Below are positions 16,540 through 26,371 of a stretch of 64,000 nucleotides of DNA, in pieces. A model generated the notes under the pieces. The model ran no database searches and was not told the DNA's origin. It saw nothing but the letters and a program-made list of their open reading frames with translations. Source of the DNA: Pseudofrankia coriaricola. Lineage in GTDB: Bacteria > Actinomycetota > Actinomycetes > Frankiales > Frankiaceae. The translations under genes were made by a program, and so were the position numbers. Numbering within the stretch: position 1 is the stretch's first letter; each line of letters opens with the position of its first letter. The stretch is taken from contig NZ_MBLO01000216.1 of the NCBI RefSeq assembly GCF_001854805.1, forward strand, positions 1 to 64,000. Reading direction: 5' to 3'.

Positions 16540-16598
16540 TCGGGGTGGTGGCAGGTGATGGATTCGAACCATCGTAGGCTGAGCCGACGGTTTTACAG
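16540..16598. repeat. att site, right copy (59 bp)
   Basis: Identical to 1940-1998. It forms the 3' half of the intact tRNA-Tyr gene, so insertion leaves the tRNA functional. Confidence 0.92.
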
Positions 16599-16630
16599 AC
16601 CGCTCCCTTTGGCCGCTCGGGCAACCTGCC
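16546..16630 (-). tRNA. tRNA-Tyr (GTA)
   Basis: Read on the minus strand, the gene starts GGCAGGTTGCCCGAG and ends ACCTGCC-A-CCA, with a seven-base acceptor stem. The anticodon loop CTGTAAA gives GTA. A long variable arm makes it a class II tRNA, as expected of bacterial tRNA-Tyr. The T-arm reads GGTTCGAATCC. CCA is encoded at 16546-16548. It is the integration target of the AICE. Confidence 0.96.
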
Positions 16631-16757
16631 GTGTCGTGGATGAGCATACCGGTCGCGGCGGAGGTGCCACCGAGGTGAGGTCCCCGTCATGTGGCCCTGA
16701 CCTTGTGGGCAGCGGCGATTGCCCCTCACAACCGACCCCGACAGGAGGTTCCTCGCT

Positions 16758-17246
16758 GTGGCGGACCCGTCCTTCGACATCGTCAGCAAGGTGGACACCC
16801 AAGAGATCGACAACGCGGTCAACCAGACCGCCAAGGAGATCAAGACTCGCTTCGACTTCCGGGGTACCGACGCCTCCGCGACCCACTCCGGCGACTCGAT
16901 TTCGCTAGTCGCGAACAGCGAGGAGCGAGTCAAGGCGGTGCTGGACGTACTGCAGGAGAAGTTCGTCAAGCGCGGCATCTCGCTCAAGGCGCTCGACTAC
17001 GACGAGCCGAAGCAGGCCGGCAAGGAGTACCGCCTCGCCATCACCGTGACGCAAGGCATCCCGGACGAAAAGGCCAAGGCGATCGCGAAGAAGATCCGCG
17101 CGGACGGCCCGAAGGGCGTGCAGGCCCAGATCCAGGGTGACCAGCTCCGCGTCACCGGCAAGAAGCGCGACGACCTGCAGGCCGTCATTCAGATGCTGAA
17201 GGCCGAGGACTTCGAGGTCTCGCTGCAGTTCATCAACTACCGCTGA
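16758..17246 (+). CDS. yajQ: YajQ-family nucleotide-binding protein
   Basis: This 162-residue UPF0234/YajQ protein starts with GTG after AGGAGG (16743-16748); an earlier in-frame ATG would leave the ribosome site inside the gene. It begins [20 protein letters not shown] and shows two ferredoxin-like halves. Some YajQ homologs bind cyclic di-GMP or nucleic acid; the role in actinobacteria is unclear. It is the first chromosomal gene next to the integrated element. Confidence 0.95.
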   Translation: MADPSFDIVSKVDTQEIDNAVNQTAKEIKTRFDFRGTDASATHSGDSISLVANSEERVKAVLDVLQEKFVKRGISLKALDYDEPKQAGKEYRLAITVTQGIPDEKAKAIAKKIRADGPKGVQAQIQGDQLRVTGKKRDDLQAVIQMLKAEDFEVSLQFINYR

Positions 17247-17305
17247 CGGGTCGAGAGCCCTCCGTCACACGGTCGTCCGGGCGGACGCGGTCGGGCGGTC
17301 GAAGT

Positions 17306-17333
17306 GAAGCTGGCCCCTGGAGGGGCCAGCTTC
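17306..17333. terminator. Terminator behind yajQ
   Basis: GAAGCTGGCCCC and GGGGCCAGCTTC form a perfect 12-bp stem with a TGGA tetraloop. Confidence 0.85.
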
Positions 17334-17459
17334 GCGAACGCGGGAGATCGTCGCCCTGAGGTGAGCGCGGCCGGGTCCCGCGCGGGCCTGGCCGCGCCGG
17401 CTCGGCCATACGGACTGGCCTGGCGGACAGGCCTGGCGGACAGGCCAGATGGACCAGGC

Positions 17460-17477
17460 GGTCCGCCCGGGCGGACC
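17460..17477. terminator. Palindrome at pyrE 3' end
   Basis: GGTCCGCCCGGGCGGACC is a perfect 18-bp palindrome two bases after the pyrE stop. Together with direct copies of TGGCGGACAGGCC just beyond (17421-17446) it probably ends pyrE transcription. Confidence 0.5.
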
Positions 17478-17479
17478 GG

Positions 17480-18022
17480 CTATGCGGCGGCGTCGAGCTG
17501 GGCGCGGGTGAGCGCAGGGTGGAGGGTCAGGCCAAGATCAGCCAGACGTTCGGCGCCGCCTTCCTGGCGGTCGATGACGCAGACGACGTGCTCGACGGTC
17601 GCGCCCTGCTCGCGCAGCACCTTCGTCGCGTCGAGGACGGCGCCGCCGCTGGTGACGACGTCCTCGACGAGGACCACGTACCGGCCGGCGAAGTCGCCGC
17701 CCTCCGCGATCTGGCGGGTGCCGTACTCCTTCGCCTTCTTACGGACGAAGCGGGCCGGCAGTCCGGTACGGGCCGACAGCAGGGTGGCCAGCGGCACGCC
17801 GCCGAGCTCCAGGCCGGCGAGCAGCTCGGCCCGGGCGGGCACGAGCGGGACCATCGCGGTGACAATGTCCGCGAGAAGGACCGGATCCGCCTCTAGCCGG
17901 TACTTGTCGAAATACTCGGTGCTTGTCTTACCGGAACGCAGCACGAAGCTGCCGGTCAACAGGGCCGCCGCCCGAACCCGGGCGGCCAGCGTCGAGGTCT
18001 CAGTCGCGGAGTCGTCGGCCAC
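17480..18022 (-). CDS. pyrE: Orotate phosphoribosyltransferase
   Basis: This enzyme joins orotate to PRPP to give OMP in pyrimidine synthesis. The PRPP loop VVLVEDVVTSGGAV is clear, and KTSTEYFDKYRLEADP matches the family N-terminus. The GTG at 18022 gives 180 residues, the usual length; another GTG at 18058 would add 12 residues. It is a single gene between hairpins. Confidence 0.93.
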   Translation of the reverse strand: MADDSATETSTLAARVRAAALLTGSFVLRSGKTSTEYFDKYRLEADPVLLADIVTAMVPLVPARAELLAGLELGGVPLATLLSARTGLPARFVRKKAKEYGTRQIAEGGDFAGRYVVLVEDVVTSGGAVLDATKVLREQGATVEHVVCVIDRQEGGAERLADLGLTLHPALTRAQLDAAA

Positions 18023-18191
18023 GCCTGCCGACTCTAGCGATCGACGACCCCCGCCCACCGCCGCCCAGCCCCTCCAAGATCGCTTCCGTGAAACGGCAAC
18101 GTCGCGGTGCGGGCGCGTCCGGACCGCGCCCCGCGCCGACGCCCCGCGCTGACGAGCGGGACGAGCGGGACGAGCGGCGAAATCAGCGGCA

Positions 18192-19058
18192 TCAGCGGTA
18201 GGGGTTCAGCCGGGCCATCTCTTCGAGGCGGGCGATGCGCTGGTCCATCGGGGGGTGGGTGGAGAAGAGCTGGACGACCCCGCCGGCCCGGAACGGATTG
18301 GCGATCATCAGCGAGGAGACCGGGGCCAGGCGGGAGCTCTGGGCAAGCGGGCGGGCGGCGGTGCCAGCCTCCAGTTTGCGCAGGGCGTTGGCGAGGCCGA
18401 GCGGGTCGCCGGTCAGCGTCGCGCCGGACTCGTCGGCCTGGTACTCCCTGGCGCGGCTGATGGCCAGCTGGATGATCGTCGCGGCGATCGGGCCGAGAAT
18501 GATCAGGAGTAGCAGCTCGAACATGCCCGGGCCGTCCTCGTTGCGCCCGCCGCCGAAGATCGCCGCGAACTGGGCGAAGTTGGCGAGGTAGACGACCACG
18601 CTGGCGAGCGCGCCGGCGACCGAGGCGATGAGGATGTCCCGGTTGTAGACGTGGCTGAGCTCGTGGCCGAGGACGCCGCGCAGCTCCCGGTCGTCCATCA
18701 GCTCCATGATCCCCTCGGTGCAGCACACCGCCGCGTTCTTCGGGTTGCGGCCGGTCGCGAAGGCATTGGGTGCGCTGGTGGGGCTCAGGTACAGGCGTGG
18801 CATCGGCATGCGAGCGCGCGTCGCGAGATCACGGACGATGGCGTATAGGCGTGGTTGCTCGACCTGGCTCACCTGGTACGCGCGCATGGCGCGCAACGCG
18901 AGTTTGTCCGAATAGAAGTACGAGAAGCCGTTCATCAGGACCGCGAGGACGAGCGCGATGATCAGCCCGTTCCGGCCGAAGATGGATCCCACCGCCAGGA
19001 TCGCGGCCGACAGTACTCCGAGTAGCAACGCGGTCTTGAGACCGTTGAGGTGAGACAT
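18192..19058 (-). CDS. htpX: HtpX-type membrane zinc protease
   Basis: This 288-residue M48 protease degrades misfolded membrane proteins. It has two N-terminal membrane helices ([35 protein letters not shown]), the zinc motif HELSH followed by VYNRD, two further helices and the third-ligand region [27 protein letters not shown] is taken as the start, which gives the usual length. Confidence 0.94.
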   Translation of the reverse strand: MSHLNGLKTALLLGVLSAAILAVGSIFGRNGLIIALVLAVLMNGFSYFYSDKLALRAMRAYQVSQVEQPRLYAIVRDLATRARMPMPRLYLSPTSAPNAFATGRNPKNAAVCCTEGIMELMDDRELRGVLGHELSHVYNRDILIASVAGALASVVVYLANFAQFAAIFGGGRNEDGPGMFELLLLIILGPIAATIIQLAISRAREYQADESGATLTGDPLGLANALRKLEAGTAARPLAQSSRLAPVSSLMIANPFRAGGVVQLFSTHPPMDQRIARLEEMARLNPYR

Positions 19059-19250
19059 GGCGTCCCGTTGTCCTGTCGTATTAGAAGGTTGCACCCAGCT
19101 CAACGCCAGAGGTGTCGCGAGGCGTTCCCATCCAGGCCCGTAACGTCGGCAACGCCCGGCTTGTGCGGCCGTCTCCGCGGGCCGACCTGCGTCCTCGGTG
19201 CCCCGACCATCCCCGGGCAGCGCGGCTCTGAACCCTCCGGTCGGCCTGGG

Positions 19251-20300
19251 TCACGGTTCGTCGGAGACGTTCGAGGCGCCGGAGGAGACGGAGGAGTCTG
19301 TGGGGTCTGTGGGGTCGGAGGCTTCGAGCGTGGCGCGGAGGCTCGTGGCCGCGCGAGCAGGGAGAAGGCCGGCGGCCTCCAGGCGCCCGGCCGCGAGACG
19401 GGAGAGCGCGCGGTAGGCGGGGACGACGGCGGGGTCCGCGGCACGGAGCGCCTCCAGGTGGGCGGCGACCGTACCGGCGTCGCCGCGGCGCACCGGTCCG
19501 GTGGTGGCGGCGTCGCCGTCGCGCAGCGCGTTGTCGAGCGACACCCGCAGCAGCGGGGCGAGCGCCGCGCGCGCGTCAGTCACACCCGCCGCGGCCAGCA
19601 GGTCGGCGCTCGCGCCGGCCAGCGCCGCCAGGTAGTTCGCTCCGAACACGATCGCCGCGTGGTAGAGGGTGCGCGCCTCGTCGGCCACCTCGACGAACCG
19701 GCCGCCCACGTCCGCGACCAGCCGGCGGGCGATGGGTGCGGCCGCCGGGTCGGCGGTGACGCCGAAGGTGGCGGCGCGCAGATGGGCGGCATCCGCGGCC
19801 GGGTCAAGGCCGGCCAGGCTCATGATCGGGTGGACCGCCGCGCGGGCCGCGCCGCGGGCCGCGACCGGCGTGAGCGGGGCGAGCCCATGCCGTCCGCTCA
19901 GGTGAACGACGACGCTGCCCGCCCGCGGGCCCGCGGGTTCCGCGGCTTCGGCGATCTCGGTGGCGACGAGAGCGATCATGTCGTCGGGGACGGCGAGTAT
20001 CAGGACGTCTACCAGCGAGGCAAGCTCCGCCACGGGCCGCGGCCGCGCGCCGGGAAGAAGACGATGAACGCGGGCGGCCGAGGCATCGGAGCGCGTGGTC
20101 ACCCCGACGAGGCGATGTCCGGCGTCGGCGAACGCCACGGCGAGCGCCGCCCCGGCGCGGCCGAAACCGACGAACCCGACGGCGAGGGCACGATCACCGG
20201 CGCGGCTGGTCCCACCGGAACCGGCGAGGACTCGATCAGCCGAGATGGGGATGTCCGCGTCCACCCGCCGATTCTCGCGCGGCTGCCCGCTCTCCTTCAT
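19251..20300 (-). CDS. Rossmann-fold/DUF2520 protein
   Basis: This 349-residue protein has an N-terminal NAD(P)-binding motif GFVGFGRAGAALAVAFADAG, AVPDDMIA for the Rossmann core, HPIMSLAGLDP in the linker, and an all-helical C-terminal DUF2520 domain (YHAAIVFGANYLAALAGAS). It resembles pyrroline-carboxylate-reductase-like and ketopantoate-reductase-like proteins, but the substrate is unknown. In many actinobacteria this gene lies before panC; panC is not in this window. The start at 20300 has GAAGGAAGG upstream. The C-terminus has a low-complexity DPTDPTDSSVSS tail. Confidence 0.82.
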   Translation of the reverse strand: MKESGQPRENRRVDADIPISADRVLAGSGGTSRAGDRALAVGFVGFGRAGAALAVAFADAGHRLVGVTTRSDASAARVHRLLPGARPRPVAELASLVDVLILAVPDDMIALVATEIAEAAEPAGPRAGSVVVHLSGRHGLAPLTPVAARGAARAAVHPIMSLAGLDPAADAAHLRAATFGVTADPAAAPIARRLVADVGGRFVEVADEARTLYHAAIVFGANYLAALAGASADLLAAAGVTDARAALAPLLRVSLDNALRDGDAATTGPVRRGDAGTVAAHLEALRAADPAVVPAYRALSRLAAGRLEAAGLLPARAATSLRATLEASDPTDPTDSSVSSGASNVSDEP

Positions 20301-21126
20301 CCTTCCTTCTCGCCGCCGGCACGAGTAGGCGAGGGCGAGAACCTCTCCGGTCACGCGACTCACGGTGCCATCGGCCACGTGGAGCCCGCGGCCGCTCGGC
20401 GACGCCCGGAACGACGGCAGGTCCTGCGGCGGCGGCCACGGCAGCCACTCGGCGACGACCCCGCCGGCCGTGACGCTGGCCGCGCCAGCGCCGCCAGTGC
20501 TAGTGCTAATGGCGCTATCGACACCACACCGATTCCGTCATGCCCGGCGCCCATGGCACGCATCCTGGGCAGGTGGATGCTGACCGGGCGGCGAAGGCCT
20601 CCCGTCGGCGACGTACGCCCGGGTCCGCCAGGCGAAGGGCGGGCCTTTATACCCGGCGGGCACAGCGCTCGGGACGCGCGGGTCTGACCCGCGGGTCTCG
20701 GGAGGCCGCCGCGTCGGTCAAGAGGGAGACGAATCACACACTGTGGGCGAAGTCATCGGATGAAGTGCGCGGCGGCCCGGCGGAATGGCGTCCGCCCCGG
20801 CAGTGTCGGAAGTGGCCGAGGAGAGCCGACTGGTGACAAATACCCGACATCGGCGGCAATCAAGGAGCCGACGTGCGCAATTTCGCCGGTAGGGATGCCA
20901 GCTTGGCCAACCCGGGTACCAGCCCGGACGCCGCTACCACCCGGCAACCCGCAAGCAACACGACAGACAGAGATGCCTCCAACACGGAGCGTGATAGGAC
21001 TACGGACGAGCTGGTGCCACCCCGACCTGCTGGACGGCTCGCCCCCCGGCGGCACAGGCGCCGCTATGCGCGCGCCCAAATAGGCCGACAGGTAGGCTGG
21101 ACCGGTACCTGAGGAGGTTACTGAAG
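20301..21126. other. Intergenic stretch before korA
   Basis: About 825 bp lie between divergent genes. No frame has plausible coding character: readings here are Arg/Ala/Pro-rich and start without ribosome sites. A hairpin GCGGGTC-T-GACCCGC sits at 20678-20692. GAGGAGG at 21111-21117 is the korA ribosome site. No known riboswitch pattern could be recognised. Confidence 0.5.
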
Positions 21127-23013
21127 GTGTCTGAGCAGGTCCGCGAGCAGGCCCGGGAGCGGGAGACCCGCCGGCTCGACCGGGTCGTCGTGCGGTTCGC
21201 CGGCGACTCCGGCGATGGCATGCAGCTCACCGGCGAGCAGTTCACGAGCGAGACGGCGACATTCGGAAACGACCTGTCGACGCTCCCGGACTTTCCCGCC
21301 GAGATCCGCGCCCCAGCGGGTAGCCCGGCCGGTGTGTCCGGTTTCCAGCTGCATTTCTCCGACCACGACATCCTGACGCCCGGCGACGCGCCGGATGTCC
21401 TGGTGGCGATGAACCCGGCCGCTTTGAAGGCCTATTTGAAGGACCTCCCACCGGGTGCCGACCTCATTGTGAACACCGACGCCTTCACAGGTGGAAACCT
21501 GAAGAAGGCGGGCTACACGGCAGACCCGCTGACCGACGGCACGGTGGACAAGTTCCGCGTCCACAAGGTCCCGCTGACCTCGATGACCATCAACGCGGTG
21601 AACGCCGCCGACGGCGTCGCCGGCGCGGTGAACAAGAAGGAAGCCGAGCGGGCGAAGAACATGTTCGCCCTCGGCCTGATGAGCTGGCTGTACCACCGGC
21701 CGACCACGGGCACCGAGGAGTTCCTCCGGCAGAAGTTCGCGAAGCGCCCGGAGATCGCCGAGGCGAACGTCGCGGCCTTCCGCGCGGGCTTCAACTACGG
21801 CGAGACGACCGAGTCCTTCTCGGTTACCTACGAGGTCGCGCCGGCCCGGATGAAGGCGGGCACCTACCGCCGCATCTCCGGCAACCTGGCCCTGTCCTAC
21901 GGCCTGGTCGCGGCCGGCGAGCTCACCGGCCTGCCGGTGTTCCTCGGCAGCTACCCGATCACCCCGGCGTCCGACATCCTGCACGAGCTCTCGAAGCACA
22001 AGCAGTTCGGCGTCCGCACCTTCCAGGCGGAGGACGAGATCGCCGGCATCGGCGCGGCGCTCGGCGCCTCGTTCGGCGGCTCGCTCGGCGTGACCACCAC
22101 GTCCGGCCCGGGTGTGGCGCTCAAGAGCGAGACGATCGGTCTCGCCGTCAGCCTCGAACTCCCGCTGGTGATCGTCGACATCCAGCGCGGCGGCCCCTCG
22201 ACGGGTCTGCCGACCAAGACCGAGCAGTCCGACCTGATGCAGGCGATGTTCGGCCGCAACGGCGAGGCCCCTGTGCCGATCATCGCCCCGCGGTCGCCGT
22301 CGGACTGCTTCGACGCCGCGATCGAGGCCGCCCGGATCGCGACCAAGTACCGCACCCCGGTGTTCATCCTTTCCGACGGCTACCTGGCCAACGGCTCCGA
22401 GCCGTGGCTGCTGCCGACCCGGGACCAGCTGCCGGAGATCCCGATCCAGCTCACGACCGAGCCGAACCACGACGACGACTTCTGGCCGTATCTGCGTGAC
22501 CCGCAGACGCTGGCCCGCCCGTGGGCGGTCCCGGGCACCAAGGGCTTGGAGCACCGGATCGGCGGCTTGGAGAAGGCGGACGGCTCGGGCACGATCTCCT
22601 ACGACGCGAACAACCACGACCAGATGGTCCGGCTCCGCCAGGCGAAGATCGACGGCATCGCCGCCGACATCCCGCCGCTGGAGGTCGACGACGCGTCCGG
22701 CTCGGCCCGCGTGCTCGTACTCGGCTGGGGCTCGACGTACGGCCCGATCGCCGCGGCAGTCCGCCGGGTGCGGGCCAAGGGCCTGCAGGTGGCCCAGGCG
22801 CACCTGCGCCACCTCAACCCGTTCCCCGCCAACACCGGCGAGGTGCTGCGGTCCTACGACCGGGTGCTGGTGCCTGAGATGAACCTCGGTCAGCTGCGCA
22901 CCCTGGTCCGGGCCGAGTTCCTGGTCGACGCGATCGGCTACAACCAGGTCCGAGGCCTCCCGTTCAAGGCGGCGGAGCTCGCGGGCGTTCTGGAGGATGT
23001 GATCAACCAGTGA
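21127..23013 (+). CDS. korA: 2-oxoacid:ferredoxin oxidoreductase, alpha subunit
   Basis: This 628-residue fused gamma-alpha subunit oxidises 2-oxoglutarate (or another 2-oxoacid) with CoA and ferredoxin. The gamma part (VVRFAGDSGDGMQLTGEQ, ~20-200) is followed by the alpha part (GSYPITPASDILHEL, QAEDEIAGIGAALGAS, TTTSGPGVALKSE). GTG at 21127 follows GAGGAGG with a normal gap. It overlaps korB by 4 bp. In actinobacteria KorAB can supply the TCA cycle and reduced ferredoxin; Frankia could use the latter for nitrogen fixation, which is inference. Confidence 0.94.
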   Translation: MSEQVREQARERETRRLDRVVVRFAGDSGDGMQLTGEQFTSETATFGNDLSTLPDFPAEIRAPAGSPAGVSGFQLHFSDHDILTPGDAPDVLVAMNPAALKAYLKDLPPGADLIVNTDAFTGGNLKKAGYTADPLTDGTVDKFRVHKVPLTSMTINAVNAADGVAGAVNKKEAERAKNMFALGLMSWLYHRPTTGTEEFLRQKFAKRPEIAEANVAAFRAGFNYGETTESFSVTYEVAPARMKAGTYRRISGNLALSYGLVAAGELTGLPVFLGSYPITPASDILHELSKHKQFGVRTFQAEDEIAGIGAALGASFGGSLGVTTTSGPGVALKSETIGLAVSLELPLVIVDIQRGGPSTGLPTKTEQSDLMQAMFGRNGEAPVPIIAPRSPSDCFDAAIEAARIATKYRTPVFILSDGYLANGSEPWLLPTRDQLPEIPIQLTTEPNHDDDFWPYLRDPQTLARPWAVPGTKGLEHRIGGLEKADGSGTISYDANNHDQMVRLRQAKIDGIAADIPPLEVDDASGSARVLVLGWGSTYGPIAAAVRRVRAKGLQVAQAHLRHLNPFPANTGEVLRSYDRVLVPEMNLGQLRTLVRAEFLVDAIGYNQVRGLPFKAAELAGVLEDVINQ

Positions 23014-24083
23014 CCGTCACCACCAACGGCAAGGTCGGCGGTGGCCGGGTAACCAACCGGCTGCTCGACCTGGTCCCGGCTGCCCCGGGCCCGCAGAGCC
23101 GCAAGGACTTCGCCTCGGACCAGGAGGTCCGCTGGTGCCCTGGCTGCGGTGACTACGCCATCCTCTCGACCGTGCAGGGCTTCCTGCCGGAGCTGGGGGT
23201 CGCCCGCGAGAACATCGTCTTCATCTCGGGCATCGGGTGCTCGTCGCGCTTCCCGTACTACCTGCAGACCTACGGCATGCACTCGATCCACGGCCGCGCG
23301 CCGGCGATCGCGACAGGCCTCGCCACCTCGCGGCCCGACCTGTCGGTGTGGGTCATCACCGGCGACGGCGACTCGCTGTCGATCGGCGGGAACCACCTGC
23401 TGCACGCGCTGCGCCGGAACGTGAACATCAAGATCCTGATGTTCAACAACCGGATCTACGGCCTGACCAAGGGCCAGTACTCCCCGACCTCCGAGATCGG
23501 GAAGATCACGAAGTCGACCCCGCACGGCTCGCTGGACCGGCCGTACAACCCGACGTCGCTGACGCTCGGCGCGGAGGCGACCTTCGTCGCCCGCTCCGTC
23601 GACTCGGACCGCCAGCACCTCACCTCGGTGCTGCGGGCCGCCGCGGAGCACCCCGGCGCCGCCTTCGTGGAGATCTTCCAGAACTGCAACATCTTCAACG
23701 ACGGCGCCTTCGACACCATGAAGGACCGGGACACCCGCGACGACGTGACGCTGCGCCTGCAACACGGCCAGCCGCTCGCCTTCGGGGCCGACGGGAGCAA
23801 GGCGATCCGCCGGGGTGCCGACGGGAGCCTGGAGGTCGGCGCCGCCGGTGACGCGGGGGTGCTCGTCCACGACGCGCACGCCGTCGACCCGAGCCAGCAG
23901 TTCGCCCTGTCCCGGCTGACCGGTGACACCCACGGTGTCACCCCGATCGGCGTCTTCCGCGACGTCGACGTGCCCAGCTACGACGAGGAGCTCAACGCCC
24001 AGATCGATCGGGCCAAGCAGCGCCAGGGCGATGGCAACCTGATGTCCCTGGTCGCGGGCAAGGAGACCTGGACGATCTCCTGA
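23010..24083 (+). CDS. korB: 2-oxoacid:ferredoxin oxidoreductase, beta subunit
   Basis: This 357-residue subunit binds thiamine diphosphate (GDGDSLSIGGNHLLHALRRN, then ILMFNN) and a [4Fe-4S] cluster (WCPGCGDYAI and GIGCSSRFPYY supply Cys ligands). It starts with GTG overlapping the korA stop. The pair forms the catalytic heterodimer. Two strong hairpins follow. Confidence 0.94.
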   Translation: MTVTTNGKVGGGRVTNRLLDLVPAAPGPQSRKDFASDQEVRWCPGCGDYAILSTVQGFLPELGVARENIVFISGIGCSSRFPYYLQTYGMHSIHGRAPAIATGLATSRPDLSVWVITGDGDSLSIGGNHLLHALRRNVNIKILMFNNRIYGLTKGQYSPTSEIGKITKSTPHGSLDRPYNPTSLTLGAEATFVARSVDSDRQHLTSVLRAAAEHPGAAFVEIFQNCNIFNDGAFDTMKDRDTRDDVTLRLQHGQPLAFGADGSKAIRRGADGSLEVGAAGDAGVLVHDAHAVDPSQQFALSRLTGDTHGVTPIGVFRDVDVPSYDEELNAQIDRAKQRQGDGNLMSLVAGKETWTIS

Positions 24084-24092
24084 TCCCGGGCT

Positions 24093-24174
24093 GACCGAGG
24101 TCGACTTCGTCGGCCTCGGTCAATGGGCAGCGATCTCCCGATGGCCGGGGCGGCACACCAGCCGCCCCGGCCAT
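24093..24174. terminator. Double terminator behind korAB
   Basis: GACCGAGG/CCTCGGTC pair at 24093-24100 and 24114-24121. ATGGCCGGGGCGGC (24141-24154) pairs perfectly with GCCGCCCCGGCCAT (24161-24174) around ACACCA. Confidence 0.85.
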
Positions 24175-24398
24175 CGCCGTTACGGACGGCCATGGCACCA
24201 GATCTCGCGGAGCGTCCCCCGCGACGTCGCGCCGAGTTCTACCGTCTCGTCCGGCAACGGTCAGGCCACGAACTCTGTACGCAACTCACCCGCCGCGGGA
24301 GAGTCGCGGGTATCCGGTGGAACTATGGTCAGTGACAGGTCCGTTCCATTCGCGAACGGCGGCACGACCGGCCCAGGGACGCGGAGGCGCTACCGGCA

Positions 24399-26207
24399 AT
24401 GGATGGCAACCCGGCCCGGTCTGGCGGCGAAGCCGACGGCTTGGGCACAGCCGCCGGCCCGGACAGCGCCGCGTCCGTCCCGGACGACGTCTCCCCGTGG
24501 CCGCGGACCGGTGAGTTCACGTTCTCGTACCAGCCCCCGCCCACCGACTTCGGCGGCGGCTTCCTCGCCAGCGAGACGAGCGCCATCCCGCTGGGCCCGC
24601 TGTATATGCAGACGCCGTACCGCGACCCGGCCGACGACGTCGCGCCCCCGCCGCCGCCCGCCTACCAGGGGCAGGCGCACAGCCAGATAGGCCACCCGCC
24701 ACCGCCGTATCCGGAGGCGCCCACCGGCGACGCCGCCCGTTACGAGCCGGTGCCCTCGCCATGGCTCGAGCAGCCCGCGCCCTGGCCGCCGGCGCCCCCG
24801 GAGCAGCCAGGCTGGCCGCCGTACGGCGACGCCGGGACGTATCCCGCTCCCGGCCAGGCCTCGGTGCCCGCCGGCACCTCCGCCGACTACGGCATCCCTC
24901 CGCCGGCGCCATATGGCCAGTGGGGATACGAGCAGCCTGACCAGGGGGCGGCGTCACCCGATCCGGGAAGTTGGTTCGCTCCCGCCGACACCGGCGCGAT
25001 CCCGATCGGCCCGCCCCACGAGCCAGCGCCGCCGCACACGTCGTACCAGCACCCGACCGGCACGTTCGCCGGGCCACCCACCCAGCCGCTCGGGCCCTAC
25101 CAGGACCAGTTCGCGCCGGGCACCTACGGGCAGAGCGCGTATGAGCAGAGCGCGTATGGGCAGAGCCCGCCCTACACCGGCCAGCCGGACCCGGACCAGC
25201 CTCATCAGGTCGCCGGCTACCAGCTCGAGTTCTACGCCTACCAGCGAACGATCTACCAGCAGCCGCCTGGAGGTACGGGAGGGACACCGTTCCCGGCCGC
25301 GGCGGATCCCGCGACGCAGACCGGCGCGTTTCCGATCTACTACGCGCCGCCGCCGACCGACCTCGGCGGCGGCGGGTTCGCGGCGACGGACACCAGTGCC
25401 ATCCCGATCATGCCGGCGGCGCCCGTCTGGTCCGACGGCCTGTCGCCGGCTCCCACGGCGCCTGACCTGACACAGCCTGACCTGGCCTCGCCTGGCGCGC
25501 CGTGGCCCTATCCGGCGTGGCCAGCGGAGGCGGGCGACCCGTGGCCAGCGACGGCGGCCACGGCTCCGGAGGTTACGGCGGCCTTCCCGGCGGGCGCCTG
25601 GACGGACAGCTCACCGCCCTACGGTCCGGCGGGCGGCGACTCGCCGGCCGACGGTTCGGTGGGGGATCCGCCGGCGAGTGGGACGGCGGCGGACCAGCCG
25701 GCGGCGTCGAACAGCGAACCGGCCAACGGGCCCGCCGTCAGGTCGGCCAGACCCGGTGGGCGGCGAGCCCGGCGCCGTCGCCGTCGGGCCGTGCTGCTCG
25801 TGGTCTGCTGCCTTGTGGCCGCCGCGATCGCGGGCACCGTCTCGCTGCGGCTGGTCGCGACCGGCGACGATCAGGGCGACAAGGACACGCTGGCGGCCGG
25901 TACGCCGGCTCCCGGCGCCGCGCAGCCGCGCGCGACGAGGACCTACCCCTTCCCGGTGATCCCCCTGACCCAACGCGGCGCCGCCAGCGCGCCGAGCCCG
26001 TCGGCGGTCGGGACCCTGCCGCCGGGTGGCGCCTTCGGCCAGGCCGTTGGCTCTCCCGTCTTCCCGCTGTCCGTGGGCGCGACGCCCAGCGTGGGGAAGC
26101 CACCCGCTCCGGCGGAGGGGGCGGCTCCGACGGCGACCGTGACACCGGCGGCGCGCGGCAACTTCCCGCCGGCCCCGCCGGCTCCGTTCCCGGTCCCGGG
26201 AGCCTGA
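24399..26207 (+). CDS. Proline-rich single-pass membrane protein, 602 aa
   Basis: The N-terminal ~450 residues are Pro/Gly/Tyr/Gln-rich and probably disordered. They repeat short words, e.g. TDFGGGF...TSAIPLGP near residue 50, TGAIPIGP, TGAFPIYY and TDLGGGG...TSAIPIMP. A basic stop (GGRRARRRRRRAVLLV) leads into one membrane helix. The outer ~100 residues include YPFPVIPLTQRG and then low complexity. GCGGAGG stands before the ATG. A basic stretch before the helix predicts a cytoplasmic N-terminus. No enzyme motif is present. A surface or cell-envelope scaffold is a guess. Confidence 0.7.
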   Translation: MDGNPARSGGEADGLGTAAGPDSAASVPDDVSPWPRTGEFTFSYQPPPTDFGGGFLASETSAIPLGPLYMQTPYRDPADDVAPPPPPAYQGQAHSQIGHPPPPYPEAPTGDAARYEPVPSPWLEQPAPWPPAPPEQPGWPPYGDAGTYPAPGQASVPAGTSADYGIPPPAPYGQWGYEQPDQGAASPDPGSWFAPADTGAIPIGPPHEPAPPHTSYQHPTGTFAGPPTQPLGPYQDQFAPGTYGQSAYEQSAYGQSPPYTGQPDPDQPHQVAGYQLEFYAYQRTIYQQPPGGTGGTPFPAAADPATQTGAFPIYYAPPPTDLGGGGFAATDTSAIPIMPAAPVWSDGLSPAPTAPDLTQPDLASPGAPWPYPAWPAEAGDPWPATAATAPEVTAAFPAGAWTDSSPPYGPAGGDSPADGSVGDPPASGTAADQPAASNSEPANGPAVRSARPGGRRARRRRRRAVLLVVCCLVAAAIAGTVSLRLVATGDDQGDKDTLAAGTPAPGAAQPRATRTYPFPVIPLTQRGAASAPSPSAVGTLPPGGAFGQAVGSPVFPLSVGATPSVGKPPAPAEGAAPTATVTPAARGNFPPAPPAPFPVPGA

Positions 26208-26371
26208 CATCCGCCCACCGCCCATTGGGTGTCGGTTGGGCGTCCGGATGGTCGCCGATGGCGATACCCCGGTGCGCGAACGTGACTGATGTCCGATACT
26301 GTGTGGGTGCGCGTGGGGGTGCGTGCGGTGTCGCCCGGGGGGGTCCACACCGAACCAAAGCCGGAGGCTCC

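Larger units (their letters stand above)
1940..16598 (+). mobile_element. AICE integrated in tRNA-Tyr
   Basis: The element is bounded by 59-bp direct repeats, and recombination between them would release a circle of 14,600 bp. It holds all hallmark AICE modules: tyrosine integrase and excisionase at one end beside the tRNA, a RepSA-type replication initiator, SSB, an FtsK-like single-protein DNA transfer ATPase with a DUF2637 partner, and a GntR (KorSA-like) repressor divergent from a Nudix hydrolase. No frameshift or stop is visible in any core gene, so it could be functional. This is known architecture for pSAM2-type elements. The cargo block at 8374-12194 is largely unrecognised. Confidence 0.9.

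Noticed and set aside
20301-21126. Riboswitch or small genes before korA
   Set aside because: No T-box, cobalamin, TPP or SAM core pattern could be recognised and the open frames lack coding character.
24123-24335. 70-codon frame behind korB
   Set aside because: It spans the perfect terminator hairpin and has no ribosome site.
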